DNA from: JAIYDJ01 sp031398695 | GTDB lineage: Bacteria > Pseudomonadota > Alphaproteobacteria > Rhodobacterales > Rhodobacteraceae | Length of the DNA: 22,906 bases | Assembly (NCBI GenBank): GCA_031398695.1 | Contig: JANNNU010000223.1 | Coordinates: forward strand, 1 to 22,906 | Reading direction: 5' to 3' | Shown: piece by piece, positions 7,454 to 16,116 of the stretch | Layout: the number at the start of each line of letters is the position of its first letter | How positions within the stretch are numbered: the stretch's first letter is position 1 | Position numbers and translations under genes: made by a program | The notes under the pieces: model-generated | The model's database searches: none | The model's input: the letters and a program-made list of their open reading frames with translations, nothing else | What the model was told of the DNA's origin: nothing

Positions 7454-8793
7454 GAACGGTAGTCGGCGTTGATTTCGATGTAGCGGGCGGTCAGATCGCA
7501 CGTCCAGACCGATCGCGCGGCGCGACCGAGACCCAGATCGACGCCGATCACCAGTTCGGACCCCAACATGTAGCCCGCACCGTCTTCTTCGCGGTAGTCG
7601 GGGTTGCGCCAACCGTTCCGTGCGACCACGCTTTCGCCGAATTTTATCGTCAGCCGGTCCCGGTCCGCCTGCGCGCCCGATTTGCCGACCGCGGCGACGA
7701 TCCGCCCCCAGTTCGGGTCCTGTCCCGCGATCGCCGTCTTGACGAGCGGCGAATTGGCGACCGAGAACGCCACCCGCGCCGCATCCTCGTCGCTCGCGGC
7801 TCCGGTCACCCTGATCTCGACAAACTTGGTGGCACCTTCACCATCGCGGATAACCTGGTGGGCCAGACTGGTCATCACGCCCTTCAGGGCCGCCTCGAAC
7901 GCCTTGGCGACTGGTCCTTTCACCTCGGCCGCCGCCGATCGGCCCGTTGCAGCCATCAGCAGCGTGTCCGAGGTCGAGGTGTCGCTGTCTACCGTGATCG
8001 AATTGAACGTCGCGCCAACATTGCGGGCGACCATCTTCTGCAGGGTCGCCGCCGAAATTTTGGCGTCGGTAAACAGATAGACCAGCATCGTCGCCATGTC
8101 CGGCGCGATCATCCCCGAACCCTTTGCAATCCCGGCGATCTGGATCTCGCCGCCGTCGCCCTGCACGGTGGCGCAGGCCCCTTTCGGAAAGGTGTCGGTC
8201 GTCATCATCGCGTGGGCTGCCATTTCGATGGCGTCTTCCGACAGACCGGCCACCAGTGCCGGGATCTTGGCGGTGATCTTTTGGTACGGTAGCGGTTCGC
8301 CGATCACACCGGTCGACGAGGAAAACACACGGCTGACCGGCAGCCCCATCGCTTCGGCAACGCCTTCGGTCACCGCGGTGACCGCCGCATCACCCAACGC
8401 ACCGGTGAACGCGTTCGAATTGCCCGAGTTGACGATGATCGCGGCACCGGCGCCCGCAGGCACCTTCATCGCCAGCTTGGTCTGGCAATCGCGCACGCAA
8501 CCGGATCGGGTGGATGACCGGGTGAACACCCCCGCCATCGTGCTGCCGGGGGCCAGATGCACAAGCATGACGTCGCGGCGGTTGGCATAGCGCACGCCGG
8601 CCTCGACCGCCGCGAACGACACCCCTGCAATCCGCGGCAGGGCCGGAAAACTGGCAGGGGCCAGCGGCGAGACGGGCTTTGCGGCCTTGACGACGGCCAC
8701 GGCCTTTGCAGGTTTTGCCCCCAGTTCAGCCCTGAGCATCTTGAGCTGCTTCTTGAGGACCTTCGCCTCGGCCTTCCAGTCCGTCTTCGCCAT
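7450..8793 (-). CDS. argJ: Bifunctional ornithine acetyltransferase / N-acetylglutamate synthase
   Basis: ArgJ moves the acetyl group from N-acetylornithine to glutamate in the cyclic arginine pathway. In bifunctional forms it also makes N-acetylglutamate from acetyl-CoA. It matures by self-cleavage before a Thr in the (K)G(S/A)GMIAP.MATM motif, which is present at about 225-236 and gives Thr235 as nucleophile. The downstream TVDSDTSTSDT and GQDPNWGR segments are also characteristic. The 447-residue protein is longer than usual. Roughly the first 40 residues are a Lys/Ala-rich helical extension before the core begins at VSPLAP. GGGACGGGA just upstream supports the ATG at 8793. It follows the parvulin gene by 21 bases and overlaps mutT. 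Confidence 0.96.
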   Translation of the reverse strand: MAKTDWKAEAKVLKKQLKMLRAELGAKPAKAVAVVKAAKPVSPLAPASFPALPRIAGVSFAAVEAGVRYANRRDVMLVHLAPGSTMAGVFTRSSTRSGCVRDCQTKLAMKVPAGAGAAIIVNSGNSNAFTGALGDAAVTAVTEGVAEAMGLPVSRVFSSSTGVIGEPLPYQKITAKIPALVAGLSEDAIEMAAHAMMTTDTFPKGACATVQGDGGEIQIAGIAKGSGMIAPDMATMLVYLFTDAKISAATLQKMVARNVGATFNSITVDSDTSTSDTLLMAATGRSAAAEVKGPVAKAFEAALKGVMTSLAHQVIRDGEGATKFVEIRVTGAASDEDAARVAFSVANSPLVKTAIAGQDPNWGRIVAAVGKSGAQADRDRLTIKFGESVVARNGWRNPDYREEDGAGYMLGSELVIGVDLGLGRAARSVWTCDLTARYIEINADYRS

Positions 8794-8814
8794 GATTCCC
8801 GTCCCTGCCGTTTT

Positions 8815-9681
8815 TTATTTGTCCAGCAAGGTTTCGTCGCGCAGCACGCTTGGGTCAATCCCGATCCCGGGTTTCTCGATCGTTGCGGCGTCGGACAGGC
8901 CCTTGATGTGCGCCTCGACCGCCTTCGACTCGATCTCACCCGCGAGTTCGTCGCGCAGATCATCGAGGCTCGGAACCGACGCGATGCGCGTTTCGGTCAG
9001 TTTGATCAGGTGCCAGCCGAAATCGGTCTGCACCGGGCCCTTCACCTCGCCCGCCGTCATTGTCACCACGGCGTCCTCGAATGGCTCGACCATCATGCCC
9101 AGCCCGAACCAGCCCAGATCGCCGCCGTTCTGCGCCGCACCGTCGGTCGAGTTGGACCGCGCCAGTTCGGCAAAATCGGCGCCTCCGTCGATCTGTGCCT
9201 TCAATTCGGCCGCCTTCGCCTCGCTGTCGACCAGGATGTGCGCGGCGTTGTATTCGGTCTGGGGGGCGGCATCCTTGAACCGCGCGTCGTATGCGGCCTG
9301 CAAGGCGTCGTCGGTCACGGCATCCTGCACCACGTCCTGCAACACCACCCCAGACAGATAGCCGCGCCGGTCGTTTTCCAGGGCGAGCATGTCGCGGCGC
9401 GCAATCTCGGGAATAGACTGCTCCAGCGTTTCCTGCTGCACCAGTTGTTCGAGGATGCCGTTGAACAGCACGTCATCGGGCAGCTGCTGGTATTGTTCCG
9501 GCAGGGTGGCGCGCAGGACGATCATGTGGCCCAGCGTGATCGCCTTGCCGTTGACCGTGGCGACGACGGTATCGGCGGTCGCATCGACGACGGTATCGGC
9601 CGGAGCGTCTTGCGCGGCCACGGGCAGCGCCAGCGTGGCCATGACGGCCAAGGCGGCCCAAAACTGGTTCTGTCGTCCCAT
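8815..9681 (-). CDS. Periplasmic parvulin-type peptidyl-prolyl cis-trans isomerase
   Basis: The 288-residue protein is a PpiC/SurA-like foldase. It has a signal peptide (hydrophobic 7-22, then AAQDAPADT), an N-terminal helical chaperone-like region (about 40-135) and one parvulin domain (about 143-233). The domain shows AAHILVDSE, the GGDLGWFG segment, MVEPFEDAV and GPVQTDFGWHLIKL. Such proteins assist folding of exported proteins, which fits the divergent secA next door. The start was placed at ATG 9681 because AGGAG lies 8 bases upstream and the signal peptide then begins properly; the open frame extends 15 codons further. Just after the signal peptide the pentapeptide ADTVV occurs twice, encoded by a 15-bp direct repeat. 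It heads the minus-strand run into argJ-mutT. Confidence 0.92.
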   Translation of the reverse strand: MGRQNQFWAALAVMATLALPVAAQDAPADTVVDATADTVVATVNGKAITLGHMIVLRATLPEQYQQLPDDVLFNGILEQLVQQETLEQSIPEIARRDMLALENDRRGYLSGVVLQDVVQDAVTDDALQAAYDARFKDAAPQTEYNAAHILVDSEAKAAELKAQIDGGADFAELARSNSTDGAAQNGGDLGWFGLGMMVEPFEDAVVTMTAGEVKGPVQTDFGWHLIKLTETRIASVPSLDDLRDELAGEIESKAVEAHIKGLSDAATIEKPGIGIDPSVLRDETLLDK

Positions 9682-9719
9682 ATCACCCACTCCTGATCGG
9701 GCGGCCACAGCGCGCCACG

Positions 9720-9748
9720 TTGACACTTTCCGGCCGGTCCCTTACATC
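9720..9748 (+). promoter_or_regulatory. Candidate secA promoter
   Basis: A perfect -35 hexamer TTGACA (9720-9725) is followed after 16-17 bases by TTACAT/TACATC (9742-9748), a weak -10. This would give a secA leader of about 110 bases. The gap 9682-9867 also must contain the promoter of the divergent parvulin gene, for which I see no convincing hexamers. Confidence 0.45.
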
Positions 9749-9867
9749 GCACCAGTCATGTGATACGGGGTCAGCCGACCTTTGCGGTCCTTCTAGGCAA
9801 GGCGGTGAGGACGGGCAAGGCCCCCACCCCACACGTTGATGTCAGCAACGGACGGATCGGATTGGAT

Positions 9868-12585
9868 ATGCTGGGTTTCGGGGCGCTGACGCGCAAGGTT
9901 TTCGGCACGCCGAACGACCGCAAGGTGAAATCGGTTCGCCCTTTGGTCGCCAAGATCAACGCGCTGGAGCCTGAATTCGCCGCCCTGTCCGATGACGGCA
10001 TCAAAGCCAAGACCGCCGAGTTCCAGAAACGGGTGCAGGACGGTGGCGAAAGCCTGGACGCGCTGCTGCCCGAAGCCTTTGCCAACTGCCGCGAGGCCGC
10101 CAAGCGCGCCTTGGGCCTGCGCGCGTTCGACGTGCAGCTGAAGGGCGGGATCTTCCTGCATCAGGGCAACATCGCCGAGATGAAAACGGGCGAGGGCAAG
10201 ACCTTGGTCGCGACCTTTCCGGCGTATCTGAACGCGCTGGCGGGCAAAGGCGTGCATATTGTCACCGTCAATGACTACTTGGTGCGCCGCGATGCCGATT
10301 GGATGGGCAAAATCTATGCTGCGCTCGGCATGACCACCGGCGTCGTCGTGCCGTATCAGGCCGACGCCGAAAAGCGCGCGGCCTACAAGGCCGACATCAC
10401 CTATGCCACCAACAACGAGCTGGGCTTCGACTATCTGCGCGACAACATGAAATCGAGCCTCGAAGAGATGGCCCAACGCGGTCACTTCTTTGCCATCGTG
10501 GACGAGGTCGACAGCATCCTGATCGACGAGGCGCGCACGCCGCTGATCATCTCGGGGCCGAGCCAGGACCGCAGCGACCTGTATCAGAAGGTCGATCTGA
10601 TCATCCCCGAACTGAACGAAACGCATTTCAAGCTGGACGAAAAGACCCGCAACGTCACCTACACAGAGGATGGCAACGAGTTTCTGGAGCAGCGCTTGCT
10701 CGCCGCAGGCATCCTGCCGGACGGCCAGTCGCTCTATGATCCCGAAAGCACCACGATCATCCACCACGTCACGCAAGCCCTTCGCGCACACAAGCTGTTC
10801 ACCCGCGACCAGCAATACATCGTTCGGGACGACGAAGTGATGCTGATTGACGAATTTACCGGCCGGATGATGCGCGGCCGCCGCCTGTCGGACGGCCTGC
10901 ATCAGGCGATCGAGGCCAAGGAACATGTCGCGATCCAGCCCGAAAACGTGACGCTGGCGAGCGTGACCTTCCAGAACTACTTCCGGCTTTACGACAAGCT
11001 GGCGGGCATGACCGGCACGGCCTCCACCGAAGCCGACGAATTCATGGAAATCTACAAGCTGGGCGTTGTCGAAGTGCCAACCAACCGCGTGGTCGCGCGG
11101 AAGGACGAACACGACGCCGTCTATCGTACGACGCGCGAAAAATACGAAGGCATCGTGAAAACGATCCAGGAGGCGACCGTGACCGGCCAGCCGATCCTGG
11201 TCGGGACCACCTCTATCGAGAAGTCTGAGGCTCTGTCGGCCTTGCTGACCGGCGCGGGTATTCCGCACAACGTGCTGAACGCGCGCCAGCATGAACAAGA
11301 GGCGCAGATTGTGGCCGACGCTGGCAAGTTGGGGGCGGTGACCATCGCCACCAACATGGCCGGTCGCGGCACCGACATCAAACTGGGCGGCAACGTCGAG
11401 TTCAAGGTCATGGAGGCGCTGGCCGCCCAACCCAACACCCACCCCGACGAGGTCCGTGCGCAGATCGAGGCGGCGCACAAGGCCGACGAGGATGCCGTCA
11501 AGGCCGCCGGCGGCCTGTTCGTGCTGGGCACCGAACGCCATGAATCGCGCCGCATCGACAACCAGCTGCGCGGCCGCTCGGGCCGGCAGGGCGATCCGGG
11601 CCGGTCGTCGTTCTTCCTCTCGCTGGAAGACGACCTGATGCGCATCTTCGGGTCCGAACGGCTGGACAAGGTGCTGTCGGGGCTCGGGATGAAGGAAGGC
11701 GAGGCGATCGTTCACCCTTGGGTCAACAAGTCGCTGGAACGCGCGCAGGCCAAGGTCGAGGGGCGCAACTTCGACATCCGCAAGCAGCTTCTGAAATTCG
11801 ATGACGTGATGAACGACCAGCGCAAAGCGATCTTCGGCCAGCGCCGCGAGATCATGGAGGCCGAGGAGATCGGCGAGATCGCGCAGGACATGCGCCATCA
11901 GGTCGTCGAGGATCTGATCGACACCTATCTGCCGCCCAAGTCGTATTCCGAACAATGGAACGCGGCCGGCCTTTATGCTGCCGCCATCGAAAAGCTGGGG
12001 CTGGATGTGCCGGTGATGGAATGGGCGAAAGAGGAGGGCGTGGATCAGGCCGTGATGCAGCAACGGCTCATCGCCGCCTCCGATGCCTTGATGGCCGAAA
12101 AACAGACCGCCTTCGGCCCGGACACCATGCGCAACATCGAAAAGCAGGTCCTGTTACAGACCATCGACGGCAAGTGGCGCGAGCATCTGTTGCGGCTGGA
12201 ACATCTGCGGTCGGTCGTGGGCTTTCGCGGCTATGCGCAGCGCGACCCGCTTAACGAATACAAGACCGAAAGCTTCACCCTGTTCGAGAACATGCTGAAC
12301 TCGCTGCGCCAGGACGTGACGCAGAAGCTGGCGCTGCTGCGCCCGATCACCGCCGAAGAACAGCGCGCGATGATTGCGCAGTTGCAGGCCGAACAGCGCC
12401 CGGCCCCGGTGGCCGTGGCGGCTCCGTCGCCCGCGCCCGACGCGGTTCCGGCGCAGCCGCAGGCGACTTCCCGTGCCGGGTTCGACGAGGCCGATCCCGC
12501 CACCTGGGGTAATCCCGGTCGCAACGACGCCTGCCCCTGCGGATCGGGCGAAAAATTCAAGCATTGCCACGGTAGACTGGTGTGA
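9868..12585 (+). CDS. secA: Protein translocase ATPase SecA
   Basis: SecA is the motor that pushes preproteins through SecYEG. The 905-residue protein has the expected length and order: Walker A GEGKT (108-112), DEVD (212-215) followed by SILIDEARTPLI, and the NBD2 segment TNMAGRGTDIKLGG. Next come the RRIDNQLRGRSGRQGD motif, the helical scaffold and wing domains, a Pro/Ala linker, and a C-terminal zinc motif C889-P-C891, C900-H901 that binds SecB and lipid. The start was set at ATG 9868 (MLGFGALTRKVFG); the frame is open 36 codons further up, but that part is not SecA-like. The Shine-Dalgarno is poor. No SecM-like arrest peptide was recognised upstream. Confidence 0.98.
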   Translation: MLGFGALTRKVFGTPNDRKVKSVRPLVAKINALEPEFAALSDDGIKAKTAEFQKRVQDGGESLDALLPEAFANCREAAKRALGLRAFDVQLKGGIFLHQGNIAEMKTGEGKTLVATFPAYLNALAGKGVHIVTVNDYLVRRDADWMGKIYAALGMTTGVVVPYQADAEKRAAYKADITYATNNELGFDYLRDNMKSSLEEMAQRGHFFAIVDEVDSILIDEARTPLIISGPSQDRSDLYQKVDLIIPELNETHFKLDEKTRNVTYTEDGNEFLEQRLLAAGILPDGQSLYDPESTTIIHHVTQALRAHKLFTRDQQYIVRDDEVMLIDEFTGRMMRGRRLSDGLHQAIEAKEHVAIQPENVTLASVTFQNYFRLYDKLAGMTGTASTEADEFMEIYKLGVVEVPTNRVVARKDEHDAVYRTTREKYEGIVKTIQEATVTGQPILVGTTSIEKSEALSALLTGAGIPHNVLNARQHEQEAQIVADAGKLGAVTIATNMAGRGTDIKLGGNVEFKVMEALAAQPNTHPDEVRAQIEAAHKADEDAVKAAGGLFVLGTERHESRRIDNQLRGRSGRQGDPGRSSFFLSLEDDLMRIFGSERLDKVLSGLGMKEGEAIVHPWVNKSLERAQAKVEGRNFDIRKQLLKFDDVMNDQRKAIFGQRREIMEAEEIGEIAQDMRHQVVEDLIDTYLPPKSYSEQWNAAGLYAAAIEKLGLDVPVMEWAKEEGVDQAVMQQRLIAASDALMAEKQTAFGPDTMRNIEKQVLLQTIDGKWREHLLRLEHLRSVVGFRGYAQRDPLNEYKTESFTLFENMLNSLRQDVTQKLALLRPITAEEQRAMIAQLQAEQRPAPVAVAAPSPAPDAVPAQPQATSRAGFDEADPATWGNPGRNDACPCGSGEKFKHCHGRLV

Positions 12586-12594
12586 CTTGCGAAA

Positions 12595-12614
12595 CCGGCG
12601 CCATGGGGCGTCGG
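12595..12614 (+). terminator. Weak hairpin after secA
   Basis: CCGGCGCC (12595-12602) pairs with GGCGTCGG (12607-12614) around a 4-base loop, with one G-U pair, 10 bases after the secA stop. The flank ATTTGCCC is a poor U tract. It may be a partial terminator, leaving the downstream genes on a secA readthrough transcript. Confidence 0.3.
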
Positions 12615-12707
12615 ATTTGCCCATGATGCTGGAAACATTCCCTGCTTTCGCCACCCTTTCGCCCCTTTTGGTTCTTAGTGACAAAGGCTTGAACGGTGGA
12701 GATAACG

Positions 12708-13838
12708 ATGCCCCTTGCCCTCGGCGGACTGGATAAGCGCAGACTGGCCCGCGTTCTGGTGGTGGTGACCGTGGCGCTGGCCGCGGGGCATATGGTGCAG
12801 ACGATGGCCGAACGAAAGTTGCAGGCTCAGGTTCGGATAGCCGCCGCCGCTGACGAGTCGCGGCCCAAAGAGATCGTCCAACTCGCCGCAACGAACGAGC
12901 AGCTGCCCGCGCCTGCCGCACCCAAGAGCCCGTTGCTCGCCGCGGCGGCGAGCGCGGCGACGGTCCTTCCCATCGCGGAACCCGCAGCAGAGGCCCCGGC
13001 AGAAGGGACCGCAGCGCCGGTGCCCGCCACCGATCCGGTCGCCACTGCTTCGGCTGTCGATGTTCCGGCTACCGAAACACCGGCTGCCAGCGATCCGGCT
13101 GCCACCGATCCGGCTGCCACCCCACCGGCGATCAACGCGTCGGCAGTCGCTGCCTTGCCTCCTGCAACGCCGACGGTCACCGCCGATGCCTGCCCGATCA
13201 CGTTGGACGTGATGGCCGATCCGGGCGCGATGATCGGGATCACGCTGCTGGCGCCTTGCCATCCGTCCGAACGGGTCGTGTTGCGCCACGCCGGGCTTGC
13301 GATCACGGTCGCGACGACGGCAACGGGCTCGGCCTTCGTGACGGTGCCCGCGCTGGAAACCGACGCGCTGGTCGTGGTCCGTTTCGACGATGGCAGCGAA
13401 GCGTCGGCCAGCGTGACGGTCCCCGAACTAGCCACCTTGCGGCGCTTTGGCGTGCAATGGCAGAACGACGACGCGTTTCAGGTCTACGGGTTGGAAGGGA
13501 TGACCACCATTTCAGCCACCAACGCAGGCACCGGACCGGCCGATGGCTTGCCGCTGGCGGGGGGCTTTCTGACCCGGCTGGGCGACGCGTCGGCCCTGAC
13601 GCCGTTGCTGGCCGAGATCTACACCTATCCCGCCACCGGCATGGCCGACGTGGTCGTCGAGGCGGCCGTCACCGCCGCCACCTGCGGCCGCGAGATCTTG
13701 GGCGAAACCCTCGCGTCAGTTGCAGGTCGGGTGACGGTGACCGATTTGTCGCTGGTGATGCCCGATTGTAATGCCGTCGGCGACTTTCTGGTGTTGAATA
13801 ATCTCGCGTCGGACCTGACACTCGCCGCTGCAAACTAG
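12708..13838 (+). CDS. Unknown single-pass membrane-anchored Ala/Pro-rich protein
   Basis: No family is firmly recognised. The 376-residue product has a short basic cytoplasmic tip, one hydrophobic segment (about 13-30, VLVVVTVALAAG) and a long Ala/Pro/Thr-rich, probably disordered linker (about 55-155). A Cys-containing, beta-rich periplasmic region runs from about 160 to 376. Four cysteines there fall in two pairs (C162/C184 and C326/C354), suggesting disulfides. The start is ATG 12708, with GGTGGAG upstream; the GTG at 12696 lies inside that ribosome site. It follows secA by 122 bases and precedes the OmpA-fusion gene by 18, so an envelope role is inferred. Similar proteins may carry the label translocase in databases because of the secA linkage, but nothing in the sequence shows such activity. 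Confidence 0.8.
   Translation: MPLALGGLDKRRLARVLVVVTVALAAGHMVQTMAERKLQAQVRIAAAADESRPKEIVQLAATNEQLPAPAAPKSPLLAAAASAATVLPIAEPAAEAPAEGTAAPVPATDPVATASAVDVPATETPAASDPAATDPAATPPAINASAVAALPPATPTVTADACPITLDVMADPGAMIGITLLAPCHPSERVVLRHAGLAITVATTATGSAFVTVPALETDALVVVRFDDGSEASASVTVPELATLRRFGVQWQNDDAFQVYGLEGMTTISATNAGTGPADGLPLAGGFLTRLGDASALTPLLAEIYTYPATGMADVVVEAAVTAATCGREILGETLASVAGRVTVTDLSLVMPDCNAVGDFLVLNNLASDLTLAAAN
13080..13121 (+). repeat. 15-bp tandem repeat in the linker of the unknown secA-linked gene
   Basis: CCGGCTGCCAGCGAT, CCGGCTGCCACCGAT and CCGGCTGCCACC follow one another, 2.8 copies of a 15-base unit encoding repeated PAA-S/T-D. The unit is a multiple of three, so copy changes would keep the frame and only alter linker length. 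Confidence 0.8.
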
Positions 13839-13856
13839 GACGCGGGCGGACGGCAT

Positions 13857-15380
13857 ATGCGATCAGACGGACGCGCGGCGATCTTCGCCGCGCTTGTGCT
13901 TTGCCTCGTTGCGCAGGCCTGTCCCGCGTCGGCGCAGGACGTCACGCTGACATCGCGCGATGGTTCTCTGGCGCTTTCGGGCGTGTTGCAGGGCTATGAT
14001 GGCGAATTCTATCGCATCGAAACCGCATACGGCCCCCTGACCGTCGATGGGCAGGGCGTGATTTGCGACGGGCCGGCCTGCCCCGATCTGATCGCGCCCA
14101 AGGCGGTGATCCGGATCGTGGGGGCAGCCGATCCCGGCGCGGGGTTGCTTCCCCGGCTGATCGCAGCGTTCGCCCAAGCGCGCGGGCTGCGGTATGCTGC
14201 CGGCCAGCCCACCGTGATCACCGACCCGGCCACCGGGCAGGTGCTGGCCGAATTCAGTTTTGCCCCGATGGCGCCGGGCGATGCGCGCGCGGCCGCCAAG
14301 GCTGGTCGGGCCGAGCTGATCGTGGCGGCCGCGACCGAACCCGATTTCAGGTCACGCGCGCTGGCGTTGGACGCGCTGATCCCGATCGTCGCGCGCGACA
14401 ATCCGCTGCCGCGCATCTCGACCGGCGATCTGGCGCGGGCGCTGGCGGGCGAGGTGACGAACTGGGCCCAGATCGGCGGTCCGGACATGCCGCTGGTCCT
14501 GCACGCATTGACGCCCGACAGTGATCTGCAGCAGGCCCTGTCGGCACGGCTGGGGCGCGACGCCGCCGCCACCGTGACGCACCCCGACCTTGCGACGCTG
14601 GCTGCCGCCGTGGCCCGCGACCCTTTTGCGCTTGCGATCACCGGCCAGGCAAGTGCCGGCGCGGCGCGGGCGCTGCCGCTGACCGACAGTTGCGGCTTTC
14701 CCCTGCTGCCGACGTCGCTGGCGGTGAAGTCCGAAGACTACCCGCTGTCGCTGCCGATCTACCTGCTGACCCCGCGCCGTCGCCTGCCGCTGGTCGCGCG
14801 CGAGTTTTTGGAATTTCTGGCCTCGCCACAGGCTGAACGCGCCGTGGCCGCAGCGGGTTACATCGACCGCAGCCCGGAACGCCAGCCGATGACCGCCGAC
14901 GGGCTTCGCCTGATCAGCGCCATCAAGGGCGCGGGCGAGGAAACCACGCTGGCCGATCTGCAACGGCTGGCTGGCGTGATGGACGGGGCCGACCGGCTGT
15001 CGCTGACCTTCCGGTTTCAGGACGGGTCGAGCACGCTGGATGCGCACAGCCGCGACAACCTGACCGATCTGGCGCGGATGCTGGAAGCCGGGATGTTGCG
15101 GGATCAGACGCTGATCCTCGCGGGGTTTTCCGACGGGTCCGGGGCCGCCAGAACCAACCTCGATCTGTCGGAAAGCCGCGCGCAAGCCGTGCTGGCCGCG
15201 TTGAAAACGGCCGCTCCCGGTTTGACGGTGGCGCAACTGCCACAGGTGCAGGCCTTTGGCGAGGCGCTGCCGATGGCCTGTGACACGACCGCCCCGGGGC
15301 GACGTCTGAACCGGCGGGTCGAATTGTGGCTGAAACCGTTTTTCGCAATCGGGCCGTCTACAGATATCCCTGCGCCCTGA
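13857..15380 (+). CDS. Secreted PstS-like substrate-binding domain fused to a C-terminal OmpA domain
   Basis: The 507-residue protein has a signal peptide (1-26, ending ASA before QD) and a short N-terminal module (about 27-80, with C70 and C75). A phosphate-binding-protein-like domain follows (about 84-340: VIRIVGAADPGAGLLPRLI, then LIPIVARDNPLPRISTGDLA and GEVTNWAQIGGPD). The OmpA/peptidoglycan-binding domain (about 380-497) shows FQDGSSTLD, GFSDGSG, LSESRAQAVLAAL and NRRVELW. The OmpA part would tether the protein to the cell wall; the ligand of the binding domain is unknown and no phosphate transporter genes are adjacent. ATG 13857 lies 18 bases after the previous gene with GGGCGGACGG upstream, so the two are probably co-transcribed. 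The 3' end overlaps the end of radC by 23 bases. Confidence 0.9.
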   Translation: MRSDGRAAIFAALVLCLVAQACPASAQDVTLTSRDGSLALSGVLQGYDGEFYRIETAYGPLTVDGQGVICDGPACPDLIAPKAVIRIVGAADPGAGLLPRLIAAFAQARGLRYAAGQPTVITDPATGQVLAEFSFAPMAPGDARAAAKAGRAELIVAAATEPDFRSRALALDALIPIVARDNPLPRISTGDLARALAGEVTNWAQIGGPDMPLVLHALTPDSDLQQALSARLGRDAAATVTHPDLATLAAAVARDPFALAITGQASAGAARALPLTDSCGFPLLPTSLAVKSEDYPLSLPIYLLTPRRRLPLVAREFLEFLASPQAERAVAAAGYIDRSPERQPMTADGLRLISAIKGAGEETTLADLQRLAGVMDGADRLSLTFRFQDGSSTLDAHSRDNLTDLARMLEAGMLRDQTLILAGFSDGSGAARTNLDLSESRAQAVLAALKTAAPGLTVAQLPQVQAFGEALPMACDTTAPGRRLNRRVELWLKPFFAIGPSTDIPAP

Positions 15381-16116
15381 ACGACAGTTCGCGTGACTTG
15401 CCGATGATCAGATGATCATGCAGCGTTAGGCCCAGAACGGTCGCCGCATCCTGCACCTGCGCGGTCATTGCGATGTCGCTGTCCGACGGGGTCGGGTCGC
15501 CCGACGGATGATTGTGCACGAGGATCAAGGCGCTGGCGTTCAGCTCCAGCGCGCGCTTGACCACCTCGCGCGGGTAGACCGGCACATGATCGACGGTGCC
15601 GCGCGCCTGTTCCTCGTCCGCGATCAGCACGTTCTTGCGGTCCAGATACAGGATGCGGAACTGTACGGTTTCGCGGTGTGCCATCGCGGTGTGGCAATAG
15701 TCGAGCAGCGCGTCCCATGACGACAGCACTGGCCGGTGCATGACCTTGGCGCGCATCAGCCGCTGCGACGCCGCCTCGACGATCTTAAGCTCTTGCACCA
15801 CCGCATCACCGACGCCCTTGACCGCCGCCAGCCGGGCCGGCGCCGCCGAGATCACCCGGTTGAAATCCCCGAACGTATCGAGCAGCAGCCGCGCCAGTGG
15901 TTTCACGTCCTGCCGTGGAATGGCGCGAAACAGTACCAGCTCCAGCAGCTCGTAGTCCGGCATGGCCGCGGCCCCACCTTGCATGAACCGGCTGCGCAGC
16001 CGTTTGCGGTGGTCGGCGATATACGACGGCTGCTTGCCCGACGAAACCTGCGCCTCGTCGGCGTCGCCGTCGGGGGTGAAGAGCTGGGGCAGTTCGTGAA
16101 AGCCGGATTGTGCCAT
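15358..16116 (-). CDS. radC: RadC/JAB-domain (MPN) protein
   Basis: The 252-residue protein contains a helix-hairpin-helix-like segment (KGVGDAVV, 100-107). The JAB1/MPN metal motif H201-N-H203-P-S-G, with S211 and D214, is the RadC/UPF0758 signature. Although named after a DNA-repair phenotype in E. coli, RadC's biochemical role is not settled; the motif suggests a metalloprotease-like or nuclease fold. The start is ATG 16116 (MAQSGFHELP); the open frame continues upstream into thiQ without family similarity. It lies 34 bases downstream of thiQ on the same strand and could be the last gene of the thiamine operon. Its stop lies inside the end of the convergent OmpA-fusion gene. Confidence 0.9.
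   Translation of the reverse strand: MAQSGFHELPQLFTPDGDADEAQVSSGKQPSYIADHRKRLRSRFMQGGAAAMPDYELLELVLFRAIPRQDVKPLARLLLDTFGDFNRVISAAPARLAAVKGVGDAVVQELKIVEAASQRLMRAKVMHRPVLSSWDALLDYCHTAMAHRETVQFRILYLDRKNVLIADEEQARGTVDHVPVYPREVVKRALELNASALILVHNHPSGDPTPSDSDIAMTAQVQDAATVLGLTLHDHLIIGKSRELSFRAQGYL

Noticed and set aside
9760..9867. N-terminal extension of SecA and a start-stop ATGTGA (9758-9763) as a leader peptide
   Set aside because: The extension has no SecA similarity or ribosome site. The ATGTGA is a two-codon coincidence with no Shine-Dalgarno; no arrest peptide resembling SecM is present.
9793..12063. 756-codon open frame antisense to secA
   Set aside because: It lies entirely opposite the SecA coding region and its translation has no family features.
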